This document shows positions 20,849 to 31,253 of a stretch of DNA of 64,000 nt, in pieces. The number at the start of each line of letters is the position of its first letter. Positions within the stretch are counted from its first letter, which is position 1. Below the pieces are notes generated by a model. It was given only the letters and a program-made list of their open reading frames with translations, was not told the DNA's origin and did no database searches. Both the position numbers and the translations under genes were made by a program. Source of the stretch: Plantago ovata (taxonomy: Eukaryota; Streptophyta; Magnoliopsida; Lamiales; Plantaginaceae); assembly GCA_028274465.1 (NCBI GenBank), contig CM051458.1:72479766-72543765 (forward strand). The letters run 5' to 3'.

Positions 20849-21818
20849 GTTCTAAACATTGTCCCGAAGGTAAATCTATCTTGTTGCGTCCAACGCGTTT
20901 GGCTTCAACTGGATTGCCATTCCCAACATGCAAGTCGATTTCACCTCGCTTGACTAGCCTGTGATCAATTAGCCCCTGCACATTATTACAAATGTGTGAG
21001 CCACAGGCTGTATCTAATACCCAACCATTGGAGTCAAAAGTAGTCATGTTCATTTCAATAACAAACATACCTGAGCCAGAAGTCGATAACTTCTCAGCCT
21101 GATCTGCCCTAAGCTTAGGGCAATCTTTCTTCCAGTGGCCCTTGAGTTTGCAATAGAGACAAATCTCGATCCTATGTCGAAATTCAGCCATCCTACGATA
21201 GCGCCCATTCTTGCCACCCCTCTTCCTTTTGGGTCTACGATTGACCCTTGGGAATTTGTTGGCAACGGGTCTCTCAGCAATCAACTCTGTTGCTACCCCA
21301 ACATTGGGATTGTGAATAGATTGCAACAATCTTTGCACGATCAAGATAATGGAAGCCTTAGCTTCTAGCTCCAAGCCATATCCAACAAGTTGTAAGAGAA
21401 AGTCAATCAATGACTTAACTTGTTCAGGCGACAGCTCTTCTGTCTCAAGCCTTTTGATAAGCATGATCTTGATGGCTTCGAACCCTTCACACATCCTTGG
21501 AGCATCCAAGAATGAGGAGAGATATTTTACAATCTCATATGGTTCCTTGTCTCGACATGGTCCAACCATATTGTCAGACATAGCATTCAGCAACAAGTTC
21601 TTTACAAACTCGGCTCTTTCCACTTCCAATTCATAATAGCAATCATAGGTTGCCGCAGTGAATTCAGTGGGAGGTGGAGGGATAGGTTCGTCCAAGACGT
21701 ACTCAACCTCATTGTACCATAGCACCTTTCGTACCTCATGGATCCAATCCACGTAGTTTGGTCCTGTTAGCTTTTGCAACTCCAAGTTGGCAACAAGCTC
21801 GGAGGACGGTATCGCCAT
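20769..21818 (-). CDS. gag: Gag and protease of family C
   Basis: Starts at ATG 21818 (MAIPSSELVANLELQKLTG). The DUF4219/UBN2 type gag runs to about residue 200, then a basic RRPKRKRGGKNGR patch and a CCHC knuckle (CLYCKLKGHWKKDC). Protease follows with WVLDTACGSHIC, where the usual D-S-G is D-T-A, an accepted copia variant, and continues to NIISIPLLDNLGF. The frame breaks at a run of five A (about 20772) that is four in the other copy, so the break is probably an artefact and gag-pol was one frame. Confidence 0.82.
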   Translation of the reverse strand: MAIPSSELVANLELQKLTGPNYVDWIHEVRKVLWYNEVEYVLDEPIPPPPTEFTAATYDCYYELEVERAEFVKNLLLNAMSDNMVGPCRDKEPYEIVKYLSSFLDAPRMCEGFEAIKIMLIKRLETEELSPEQVKSLIDFLLQLVGYGLELEAKASIILIVQRLLQSIHNPNVGVATELIAERPVANKFPRVNRRPKRKRGGKNGRYRRMAEFRHRIEICLYCKLKGHWKKDCPKLRADQAEKLSTSGSGMFVIEMNMTTFDSNGWVLDTACGSHICNNVQGLIDHRLVKRGEIDLHVGNGNPVEAKRVGRNKIDLPSGQCLELDNVYFVPSIVRNIISIPLLDNLGFS

Positions 21819-22398
21819 ATATAATATCCTAAGGAGAAATAATATAGAACGAAAACAATAAATCAACTATTGAAATATCATTTCTAAATACACAGTCAAC
21901 ATAACTAAACAACAACGTCCTTTAGCTGTTTAGCTCCCACTATTTTCACATATGCTTGCCCCCACAACAAACATACGGGTAATGTCCAACAAGTTACCGT
22001 AGTGGCCAAGATCCAAATCCATATTATGCCATACTCCAACGGGGGCTGGTCGCATAGCATAATATGACCGGTAGGAATAGTAAGACTATCCAATTGCGTC
22101 ACGCAACTCTTGGTTGTTAAATCTAATTTAACCCGATGCCCTACATATTGCACCTATCGAGGTCGCTAGATACAATATGCAGTAAGTCATAACCATAGGC
22201 TTACTCTAATTTGACGATTACTGCGAGTCTTGTAAGACGAGGTCGCCAATACAAGAAAACACAATGAAAGTTCAAAATTAAAGCACCCTATGGAAAGCAT
22301 CTCGGAAATATGTATATATATATATATAAATGTATTTCCGTACTTATATTGGTTGGGGCTTGTAGCTTGAGGGTTGTTATCAGTCTCTACAAACAAAT

Positions 22399-22551
22399 AA
22401 GGGCGCCGCCTACCCATCATGCATGAACAGTCTACACGTAATGGATGCCGCCTATCCATTCTAGTTCTAAACGCGGTCAAGCATATAATGGGTGCCGCCT
22501 ACCCATACATAAATATGCGGTCCGACATATAAGAGGGCGCCGCCTACCCTC
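22399..22551 (-). repeat. Four hairpins with AGGCGGC loop in the family C leader
   Basis: In the element sense four hairpins follow one another, at 22551-22533, 22506-22488, 22460-22440 and 22417-22399, each with the seven-base loop AGGCGGC. Stems differ: GAGGGT/GCCCTC, ATGGGT/ACCCAT, AATGGAT/ATCCATT and ATGGGT/GCCCTT. Pairing is kept; the T.G pairs of the first and last work only in the sense RNA. Spacers contain GACCGC, whose CCGC could pair with the loop GCGG. The array lies between primer site and gag. Confidence 0.75.
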
Positions 22552-22559
22552 GCATGCAT

Positions 22560-23049
22560 AGCGGTCGAACGGAATGTAAAAATATTGTATTTAAACCTGC
22601 ATTGTCAAACAATAGCATATTGAGCATATGAAACAAGTAGTAGCCTATGTGGATGACAAATGACTTCATAATTTCATTATGGAAATTATAATCCCATACT
22701 TATAATCTCTATGAAATAATTGAAAATTTTGACTAGATTGAACATTCGAAAATTCTATTGACCAAGTAGCAATTTTTGAAAACCCGAAGGACTTAATTGT
22801 AATTTTGAAAACCTTAGAGGTGTTAAATCTAAAATTAAAAAGTAGAAGGACTAATTTGCAATAAACAATAAATTGATAAATTACAAATAAGCCCTTTAAC
22901 TTTATACTAATTAAATTAACGCCTCTAGTTTAAAATAATTACAATTAAATCATATTTATATTCCAAATATAAAATTCAATCCTCAAAACTTTCAAAATTC
23001 GATTTTGGGTTCAACCCGAAAATATATAATTTTTTTTTTTTTAAAAACG
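22560..23049 (-). other. AT-rich untranslated leader of family C
   Basis: There is no coding sense. It contains A/T-rich sequence with fragments such as CCTTCGGGTTTTCAAAA, repeated in the other two copies (38860-39150 and 59850-60300). It separates the GC block from the AGGCGGC hairpins. Confidence 0.5.
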
Positions 23050-23230
23050 TGAGACGGGACCTAGTCCCGCCCCCACCCGGTGCCCGCGGCCCCGGGCACC
23101 GGACGCCGCGGTTGCAGGCGCCTGGCGCCCCAGGCGCTGCCCGCGGCTAGCGCCCGTGCCGTAGGGCAGGGCGCCTGCTGCCGCAGGCGCCGTCGGCCGC
23201 CGCTTGCGACGCGCAAGCGGCCCGGTCGAA
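23050..23230 (-). repeat. GC-rich stem-loop block in the family C leader
   Basis: About 180 bp of nearly pure G+C inside an A+T-rich leader, bounded by long A/T runs. In the element sense it contains compact hairpins such as CCGCTTGCG/CGCAAGCGG around CGT and GCGCCTGC/GCAGGCGC around GGCA. It lies roughly 180-360 bases after the primer site. The equivalent block at 59625-59840 has different sequence but the same architecture. Confidence 0.7.
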
Positions 23231-23398
23231 AAATTATATATATATGAAATTTTTTTTTTTTTTTTTTAAAAAATATAAATTCTAAATTTATATAAAAAAC
23301 AAAACTTTTGAAAATCGAATTTATCATAGAATCAATTGCATCCAGATATCTACGTAATCATACAATATATATACGTATATACGTAATCAATTAACCTC

Positions 23399-23410
23399 GC
23401 TCTGATACCA
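23399..23410 (-). promoter_or_regulatory. Met-tRNA primer binding site, family C (contig 2)
   Basis: GCTCTGATACCA on the plus strand is TGGTATCAGAGC in the element sense, one base from the end of the 5' LTR at 23412. Confidence 0.92.
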
Positions 23411-23411
23411 C

Positions 23412-24996
23412 TGTAAGAAAATATGGCCAGAGTTACCCCTAGGGTACGCAGCGGAATTTTAAAAATTTTCTTAACATACCGGTTAATTGATTATGCATAT
23501 GTCGTATATATATAAACACGTCAATTAGAAGACTAACCTTACTTCCAAAGCAGCTTCCAAGTCTTCGTAATATTCTGGTGTATCTTCTCCTTCGTCGAAG
23601 TCGAAGATATCTACAATACTCTGTATATCTGCAAGACAATAAGAGTTAGTTTCCAGCTCCTAGAACCTCAACCTTGGTATCCACGGATGAACAGCCTATC
23701 GGAAGAATGCTAGGATATTCTTTATGTGACCAAGAAGATGGGGCGGCGATTCCCTCCGGTGGCGGTGTGCGCGCGCGTGAGGCTAAGGGGAGGAGGGGAG
23801 AGTTTTTATTTTCTCTAAGAAAACTGGGTAGAATAACTGTGTCTCTAATCACATGTAACTGTTTTGTGACTGTGTGTAAAACTCTCTCCAATAGTCTACT
23901 ATATATAGTAGTCTATAGAAGCCTAAAGCATAAGCAATTAGACTTCGTAAAGGAATAAGAATCTAATTCTTATCGCACAAGGAAACCAATATCAAGTCTA
24001 GATTCATTCCCAATCAAATTAAAACTCAATAAGGAAAATCTAACTTATCCCTTGAACTTCTAATAGAGGAAGGAGTCAAACTCCTTCCCCTACTCAGCAA
24101 CGCGCGCGCGCGCGCGCCTGTCCTACGGGACGTAGGATCGATGAAGTGTCTATCCCAATAATACATCCACGGGCGTCTCAGGGAGTTGTTTGGTTAAGAT
24201 ATACTTATGACCATCATAATATCATTTGCACTGGCCAGTGACTTTACCAACACAACTATGCAGACTACGAGCAGTGCTCTCCTGTGCTACACTTGAGAGA
24301 TGAATCCTTCACAGAATCACTTATCACCCCCATTTGTATTTAGCCATAATCCTGGATCGTGTCTTATGTCAACTGCTTATTCAGAGCTGACATCGACGGG
24401 TCCACCAAGGATATGGAGCAACAAATGTGATGATAAAGTCCTGTAAATGCAAAGGACGAATGACATCACTTCGACAATTCACCGGTTCCCATAGACACGT
24501 CGGTGTAGAGTATACATCGATGGGAGTGTCCGGTGGGTACTTCCATTGTTCGATAAAGCTTCTTCAAACAACTATGCGCAGTTATGGGAACGTTCCTTGA
24601 TTGTCCAACAATCCGTTCCGTGGCCGTGGGATCGGCTCACACTTGCTCCAACAAGTATAACCTCCACGCATACTAGTCTTGTCAGGTTCATTCAGACCCC
24701 CACATCCGAGATGTACCACGACTAGGGAGAGTTTGGGATAGATGATAACTCACATAGCTCCCACTAACTATGTGATCGGTCATCTATCCGAGGGGACATG
24801 TTCAGTATCTATACAGACAGCAATATAGATATGACATGCTGCAGCCTGGTGTAATATAAATATGAAAGCAATACTCAACAGTAAAATGAAACAAACATAT
24901 ATTATATTACGTTGACCTGTGTAATAGTACATATATGTCCTCTACAAGGGCACCATGCCCTTAGTAAGGACTGTCTCTAGGACATATACACTATCA
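23412..24996 (-). repeat. 5' LTR of family C element with internal deletion
   Basis: Its ends match the family (TGATAGTG at 24996, TTTTCTTACA at 23412), but it is only 1,585 bp against about 2,080. The missing part lies between 24132 (after CGGGACGT) and AGGATCGATG, and corresponds to about 16362-16868 of the 3' LTR. The deletion removes stem-loops 1-7 of the array and leaves the CG tract (about 24102-24118) and the TATA region. Since the two LTRs of one insertion start identical, the loss happened after integration. Confidence 0.88.
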
Positions 24997-25240
24997 CATA
25001 TATCATGCTCTTTCATTAATAAAATTATTTTTTGACGTTTAAAAAAAATCACATCTATACTAATCCTACCCCACCTACTCACCCTAAATCAATCCAAAAA
25101 TAACATGAAATACTCATTTAACCAATTCACTAAATCAATCACTATTCACCGTTTTGTTAATTTTAGCACAATATTACAACAATTATGTGGAAAGTGAAAC
25201 AGTATGTTGGTGTTATTGAAGAGAGTAAACCCTGGGTGGG

Positions 25241-26056
25241 TTAGACCATCTCCAACGGCAGTCTGGAGATGAGTCTGGATAACTTCTAAACTCATCTCCA
25301 GACGTCTGGAGATGGCCCAACGGTATTTTGGGTCTAGAGTCTGGATGAAATCATCCAGACTCGTCATAATAGTTTATGACGAGTCTGGATGATTTCATCC
25401 TTTTTTTTAATTATTTTGTCTTTTTTCTTTTCTTTTTTATGGTGAAATCCTTTTTTTTTAAATTAATTTGAAACTTCAACTTCGATTCACACGTGCCCAC
25501 GTATAATTTTATTGTAATCTTTAAATTTTATTTGTAATCTTTAAATTAAGTTATATGATGACTTTGGTTTAATGTATTTATATTTCATGTATTTGCTCAT
25601 TGATTTTGCCTCCATTCTTGTGGCGCCTAATAATAATGTTTGTTCCCTCAACAGTCTTGGCCGCATAATAATGTTACTCCCCTTTTTTTTCTTTTTCTTT
25701 CTTGTCCTCGAGTTTTGTAAGTCGAACATTTCTTATACTCTTTTTGTTAATAAAATTTGACCGATTCAAATAAAAAAAAAAGGTACGCTTCATATTTGTA
25801 ATTTGTAATGTATATATAATTTCTAAAATATTATTTCGTTTTATTATCAATCATTATAATCTTTACATTTATGTTTCATATTTATTTAATTAATTAACAA
25901 CATTTATACTAATGTGAAGTATAAAAAATAGTGTAGTTTAAAAAGAAATGATAAAATACAAATGTAATTTTAAAGAAAATGAGAAAATAAATGAAAATGT
26001 GAGTCTGATAGATCTGAACGGATGGAGTGCAGAGTATGTTAGAGTCTGATGGCTAA
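25241..26056. mobile_element. Probable non-autonomous Harbinger-like element
   Basis: The left end reads TTAGACCATCTCCAACGG, close to the terminus of the Harbinger transposon at 31213-31236 (TTAGACCACTCCCAGTGG on the minus strand). A TTA/TAA target pair is possible at 25241-25243 and 26054-26056, and the right end (GAGTCTGATGGCTAA) is a weak inverted match to the left. There is no transposase. It contains a long perfect inverted repeat (25343-25400). The right boundary is uncertain. Confidence 0.35.
25343..25400. repeat. Perfect 25-bp inverted repeat, 8-bp spacer
   Basis: Arms 25343-25367 and 25376-25400 are exact reverse complements around the spacer AATAGTTT. A second hairpin, GTCTGGAGATGAG/CTCATCTCCAGAC, lies just upstream (about 25260-25301). 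Together they could fold the whole left end of the element into a cruciform. Confidence 0.85.
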
Positions 26057-26867
26057 TAAAATAAACTAGAATTCTGATGTGGAAGGGTCTCATGAAGTCT
26101 TGAAAAGTTTGAACGACGGAGATATTCTTAGTTTTGTAGTGTACAATGTAGATGTTGGCGGTAAAGGACGAAAGGTATCACGTGCAACAGCAATTGCACT
26201 TTAGGTGTGGGAGTTGAATTGGCCTTTTCAGCTCCACCGAAAACGCAGGGCCTCCCAATCCCACGTGCTACCCCTCCCATCCCTTTCCTTTAGGAATATT
26301 TGATTCATGCTTGATCCTTGCTTTCTTTCTCTCTACTCCTCGTTAATCAATTTATTATTCATCGAAATGATTTGAAATAAACAACATACTCCCCGTCCTA
26401 GAGTAATTATACAATTTACTTCAAGACAAAAAAAAAATAAAAAATTAAATATTAAATTATATTGATAGTGGAGGTTGTTTTTATTTTATTTGGCATTTGT
26501 GGCCACTCAAATATATTGCTGGAATATATAAGTATTATTAACATGTCCAAATATGGCAAACAAATGAAATTGTGCAACTCTAACTGGACATCCAAAATGA
26601 CAATATGGTGTAATTAAACTGGCACGGAGAGAGTATACTGTATATTTTTAACCTAAAATATTACAACAACAACTAGATTATTCATATATTTCTGCTTCAC
26701 CTCTATAACTCCCTTCCACTGCACGCACCTTATAACTCCTATAAATAACATATATTTAGTTACTATTATATTTATCTGTCTTTTCGTATTATTTATGTTT
26801 ATTGTTGAATAATTTTTTAAGAGATTGGTATAATGTAAATGATTTAGTCATAAGGATTGAAATTGGC
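26057..26867. other. AT-rich intergenic stretch, nothing recognised
   Basis: There is no ORF of note and no repeat end that I recognise. Confidence 0.5.
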
Positions 26868-27252
26868 AAATATAACACCTTAAAAAGAGTTTTTTTTAAG
26901 GTGATAAGGTTATCCAACCTATATATGTGTTGATTATAGCTTGCTCTCACAAGTGATGCTAATTATAGCTCTCATAATTGATGTGAGATATTGTGGGATA
27001 TTCTAACATGCCCCCTCACGAGTAGGCCGCGGTTAGTCGGCTCCACACGTGGAATTATAAATGTTATCATTGGGCAAGCCAATATCATCGGCTGGGGCAC
27101 CCATTATCAAACTTGGCTCTGATACCACATTGAAGGTTGGCCAATAACACCTTATTGAAGTTTGGCCAATAACACCTTAAAAGACCTTGTTAAGGTGATA
27201 AGGTTATCCAACTCATATATGTGTTGATTATAGCCCTCACAAGTGATGTGGA
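26868..27252 (-). mobile_element. TRIM (terminal-repeat retrotransposon in miniature), 5' truncated
   Basis: In the minus sense: an LTR fragment (about 27252-27129), then a Met-tRNA primer site TGGTATCAGAGCC (27127-27115), roughly 95 bp of noncoding interior, a polypurine tract GTGAGGGGGCA (27019-27009) and the second LTR starting TGTTAGAATATCCCACA at 27008. The two terminal repeats share the block around TATAATCAACACATATAT and GGATAACCTTATCACC. The first LTR lacks the TGTTAGAATATCC start, so it is truncated. The element codes for nothing and would depend on another copia element. Confidence 0.72.
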
Positions 27253-27839
27253 ATTTATTTATTTTAGCAACCAAACGAACTTTCAGTCCAAACAGAAAGA
27301 TCATACAATATCATGTAAATGTAATGGTAAAAGAAAACCACTCTCAGCTACAACAACATGTTGAGCCAATGCATGTGCCAACTTATTTCCAATATGTCTA
27401 AGAAAACAAAATCAAAACGTCTGTCTAATACTTCCCCCATTGGTTGGGGCGTGGGGAGCTGGCGTGGAGGACGCCGCCTCCACGAAGCTCTCCATTGGTG
27501 GTCGACGCACCACAGTCCCTCTTTCTCACGCCATGAGCGTTGCACGCTGGCTGGCGTGAGAAAAAGAGACTTTATCTCTTTTTTAAATTTTTGTAAAGGT
27601 TGTGGAGCTGCCACGTGGCAGCTCCACAACATTTTCTGTTTTGTTTTTTGTTTTTTCAGATTTCATTTAACTTCCAACGGCTATAATTTAAAAAATAAAA
27701 ATGTAAAAAATAAATAAAATCACCAACGGCTCTATGTTTTCGAGATCTGTAAATAGAGACAAATATTGGGCATATTCGGAGCACCCCATCTCCAGCTCCC
27801 ATTTCTTTCTTAATTAAATTAAAAACACTCTAAACCTTC

Positions 27840-29016
27840 CCAAATCCACTATAAACCTCTGACATGGATCGAAACATGTGGAACACAATGTACCCACCCC
27901 AATTTCTGGATTGGTTAAAAAAAATGAGCCAGAAAGGTTCAACGAAGCAATGCGTCAACTCGCCGGAAACATCCCACTCACTCCCCAACCGCCGTCGGTT
28001 AATCGCCCTCGGGTTTAAAATTCCCCGAAGAGCCAAACACGCAGAAATTTTGTTCCCCACTATCTCAAACACCGGCGATGTATTTCCAAACCGAGGATGT
28101 TGAGTTTGTTGAGGAGACGCAACCGTAACTTCAGCCGAAGTCGAAGGGCCGTCGAGGTGGAAAAGGGAATGAGAAAGCCACTGTTGCGGCAGTACCCAAG
28201 GAAATAGGGCGAAATGTTGCGTGGGTTGAGCATGAGGATGTGGTTCTCCTTCGTTTCTACTTGGAAGTTATGCAAAACTCATCGTAGGCACTGGATAGAA
28301 GATTACAACCTTTTTCAAAAGGATTCATGCGTTGTACAAGGGGGCTAGAAGGGATGGGTTATACTCGGACCTGATTCCCCGGAGTGATGATTCCATGCGG
28401 AAGAGGATCCACCGTATTAGGGAGGAGATAAACAATTGGACCATATGCTATGAAAAGGCTACAAAGATGCTGGGCCAGCGGAGTGGATTCAACGAGGATA
28501 ACGTCGTGGCTCAAGCCCAAGTTTTTCACAAAGAAAAGTACAAGAATGAATTTTCTATGTTTAAACATTATGAACTCTTGCAAGACACTCCGGAGTACGA
28601 GACGTACTTGGACTGGGACTAGTGATGAGGTTATGGCTTCAGGTGGAAGTAGCGGGAGTAAGAGGTTCAAGTTGGTGGATGATGACAACGTCTCAAGTCC
28701 AGAACGCCCTATGGGTCAGGAAAAAGCGAAGAAGATGGCGAAAGGTGGTGGTTCCAGCGGCTCCGCGACTCTCGAGGCAATAGGGGAAGGATGGGGAAGA
28801 TTCAACATCACTTTTCGAGAATCAATCGACATTGAAAACAAGAGGATCGAGTATACCAGGGAGAGGGATGAAAAGAATGCGATTTTGAAAGCGGAAGAGG
28901 AAAAGAATAAACGTCTGACAATCTTGTGGGAGATGATGCAACGCTACGAAACCTTGACCCCCCAGCAGAAAGCAATTTGTGATTCACTGCAAGCAGAGTT
29001 CGCTCCAAGTGGTTAA
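27840..29016 (+). pseudogene. Harbinger ORF1 (Myb/NAM-associated DNA-binding partner), broken
   Basis: The first part (27864-28280) is frame-shifted but shows the Gln/Pro-rich start and WVEHEDVVLLRFYLEV. An intact stretch (28332-28622) has ALYKGARRDGLYSDLIP and RKRIHRIREEINNW, the trihelix-like domain common in plant Harbinger ORF1 proteins. A TAG at 28620 ends it, and the next frame (28635-29016) carries the basic linker and a charged helical C-terminus (ENKRIEYTRERDEKN). ORF1 normally binds the transposon ends with the transposase. Relatives are often mis-annotated in databases as glutathione S-transferase T3-like. Confidence 0.65.
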
Positions 29017-29530
29017 GTGTGTTTGTATATCAAATTAGTTTAAGTGTATGAGTGTTGCGTGTTTGTAATTTTCATTTCCGCAGTATGTTTGTATTTTACA
29101 TTTCCGCAGTGTGTTTGAGTGTTAAGAGTGTTTGGGTTTGAAATTAGTTCACGTGTTTAAATGTGGCGTGTTTGTAATTTTCATCTCTAGTTTGTCCGTT
29201 GTAATAAAATTTGAATTTGAGTTTGCATTTGTTAGGAATCCAAAAAATTTCTTTGTCAAGAATCTTAGCTTTTATTTGTCTGAAATATCAGCTTTTTTTT
29301 GGCATCCAATGCTAACATGAGTCAGCAATGACTCATAGCTTATGTTATCTTCAATTCTATCATCAACAAAATCCCATCTTATCTTATCAGAGATCCAATG
29401 CAATGACTTTGGCATCCAATGCAAACAAGTGACTCATCTTATCCGAAATCCAATCTTCACTTTGTCTATATAATCCAAAGAATGGAAGAAATTTTGATAC
29501 AACAACCCTTATTCAATAGCTACCAGAAAA

Positions 29531-30920
29531 ATGTCCGGACACTCATCCGACGAAGATAGTTACTTTGGTTCTTCATCCAATCCCTACAACCAAGCTAAAA
29601 AGCTCATCCAACAAAACATACCTCACATGATGCACTGCATTGAACAACACATCCAACAAAAACAACAAAACCAACCAAAAGTCCGAAATCAAAGCCACAA
29701 GCGGAAATACATTAACAGAAGAAGAGAAGATCGTGCCAAGTTCATGGAGGAGGATTACTTCACTCCAACCGGGCCAATGTATGAGGATAAATTCAGACGC
29801 AGATTCAGAATGCATAGGGAGTTGTTCGATAGGGTGGTGGCTGGTGTATTGAACCAAGATGACTACTTTGTGTGTAAGAGAGATGTTGTTGGCCGTTCGG
29901 GGTTAACCACACACCAGAAAACAACTGCATCCATGCGAATGCTAGCTTATGGGTGTTGCGCGGACGCGGTGGATGAGTATTGCCGACTCAGTAAAAGTAT
30001 TGCTCAGGAATGTCTTGAGCGTTTTTGTGACGCCGTGATTGAGGAGTTCAGTCCAACCTACATGAGGAGGGCTACTGCGGAGCACCTAACGATGCTTTTG
30101 TCAACCAACGTTACAAGAGGTTTTCCGGGCATGATTGGGAGCATAGATTGTATGCATTGGGCATGGAAGAATTGTCCCAAGGGGTGGCAGGGTCAATTCC
30201 TGGGCAAAGAGGGAATACCTACCCTTGTCTTAGAAGCCGTGGCATCCCAAGACACTTGGATATGTCATTCGTTCTTTCGGGATTCTGGGAAACACAATGA
30301 CTTAACAATCGTGCAGTGCTCACCGGTGTTCGACGACTTGTTGAACGACACCTCACCGCAGGTGGGATTTACGGTCAATGGCAATGAGTATACAATGCCG
30401 TACTAGCTAACTGATGGCATATATCCTGCTTGGTCTACTTTTGTGAGTGGCGTCAAAGACCCCGTTTATCAAAAAGAACCAAAGTTCACTTCTTATCAAG
30501 AATCATGCCGGAAAGATGTCGAACGTGCTTTCGGGGTTCTACAGGCAAGGTTTGTAATTATTCAAAATCCGGCTCTTGCACATAGCAGATCCATACTCCG
30601 TAAGATCATAAACTGCTGCATCACACTCCACAACATGATAGTGGAGGATGAGCGAGACAGATACTTAAACTACGAGAAGGAGCTGGAGAGCCAGTCAAGA
30701 ATTATGAAGATGATACAAAAACGCACGTCGGGGAACGCTGGAAAGATGACATTTGGGTCAAGTATACAACATCTGCAATCAACTCCATCGATGATTACAT
30801 GAAAATTCATTATGAAATGCATAACATCAACGTGCATCACAAACTGAAGGCAGACTTGATAGAACACATTTGGGCATTGCGCCGTGCAAGAATCAATCAA
30901 CGTGTGTTTTCTTTGTTTAA
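29531..30920 (+). pseudogene. Harbinger transposase (DDE_Tnp_4), one stop and one frameshift
   Basis: ATG at 29531. A Q/N-rich N-terminus leads to an HTH-like region (RRRFRMHRELFDRVV; HQKTTASMRMLAYG). The catalytic residues are all visible: first D in IGSIDCMHWAW, second D in SGKHNDLTIVQ, and E in RKDVERAFGVLQARF. An in-frame TAG (about 30403, after NEYTMPY) splits the frame before LTDGIYP, and a frameshift near 30710 displaces the C-terminus (HHKLKADLIEHIWALRR). The enzyme would cut and paste the element at TTA/TAA sites. Few lesions suggest recent loss. Confidence 0.85.
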
Positions 30921-31253
30921 TTTTAGTTTCCGGCAATTTCTATTCCTGTTTGTGTGAGTTTGTTGCAATTTCTATTCCTGAACTTGTGTGCCTTAAATTT
31001 GAAATTTGCGGTACAACTTTGTAATATATTTGTAGCTTATTCTAATAATAATTATTATTTTCAATATTTTTTTTTTGTCAACCTTATGTTTCATATAACT
31101 TTAAAAAAAAATACAAATTAAAAAATACCCACGCCCCGACCACCATTGGGGTGACCCAAACGACGACGGGGCGTCGTCCTAAAAGTCCCAAACAGTACGA
31201 CGACGGCGTCGTCCGTCACCACTGGGAGTGGTCTAATAAACAAATATAAAAAA

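Larger units (their letters stand above)
15660..24996 (-). mobile_element. Complete copia element, family C, TSD CATAT
   Basis: On the minus strand: 5' LTR (24996-23412), primer site (23410-23399), structured leader, gag-pol (21818-17746), polypurine tract and 3' LTR (17731-15660). The target duplication CATAT is at 15655-15659 and 24997-25001. Coding regions carry a few in-frame stops and single-base frameshifts; several of the latter are absent from the second representation at 38855-46034 and look like sequencing errors. The lineage within copia is not assigned. Confidence 0.92.
27429..31233 (+). mobile_element. PIF/Harbinger DNA transposon, TSD TAA
   Basis: It is 3.8 kb, flanked by TAA at 27426-27428 and 31234-31236, with imperfect terminal inverted repeats (left TACTTCCCCCATTGGT, right in minus sense GACCACTCCCAGTGGT). 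It contains two genes in the same orientation, as expected: a Myb/NAM-like ORF1 and a DDE transposase. Both carry stops or frameshifts. It sits in the RNase H domain of an L1 LINE, whose reading resumes on each side. The terminal repeats are short and imperfect, so the exact end bases are less certain than the target site. Confidence 0.78.

Noticed and set aside
22300..22330. TA-rich tract near 22315 as a terminator or microsatellite gene feature
   Set aside because: It is simple AT sequence in the retroelement leader with a different length in each copy.
17746..22870. Two independent family C insertions in inverted orientation forming a large palindrome with 38855-46039
   Set aside because: The shared target duplication, shared private mutations and end-clustered indels fit one insertion assembled twice better than two insertions.
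23674..23958. ORF MVSTDEQPIGRMLGYSL... and its counterparts at 15945 and 45488, and the opposite-strand ORF at 45555
   Set aside because: Overlapping frames on both strands of R-U5 in the LTR. They change frame between copies and show no domain, so they are shadows.
28060..28275. Minus-strand ORFs within the Harbinger transposon
   Set aside because: Antisense shadows of ORF1.
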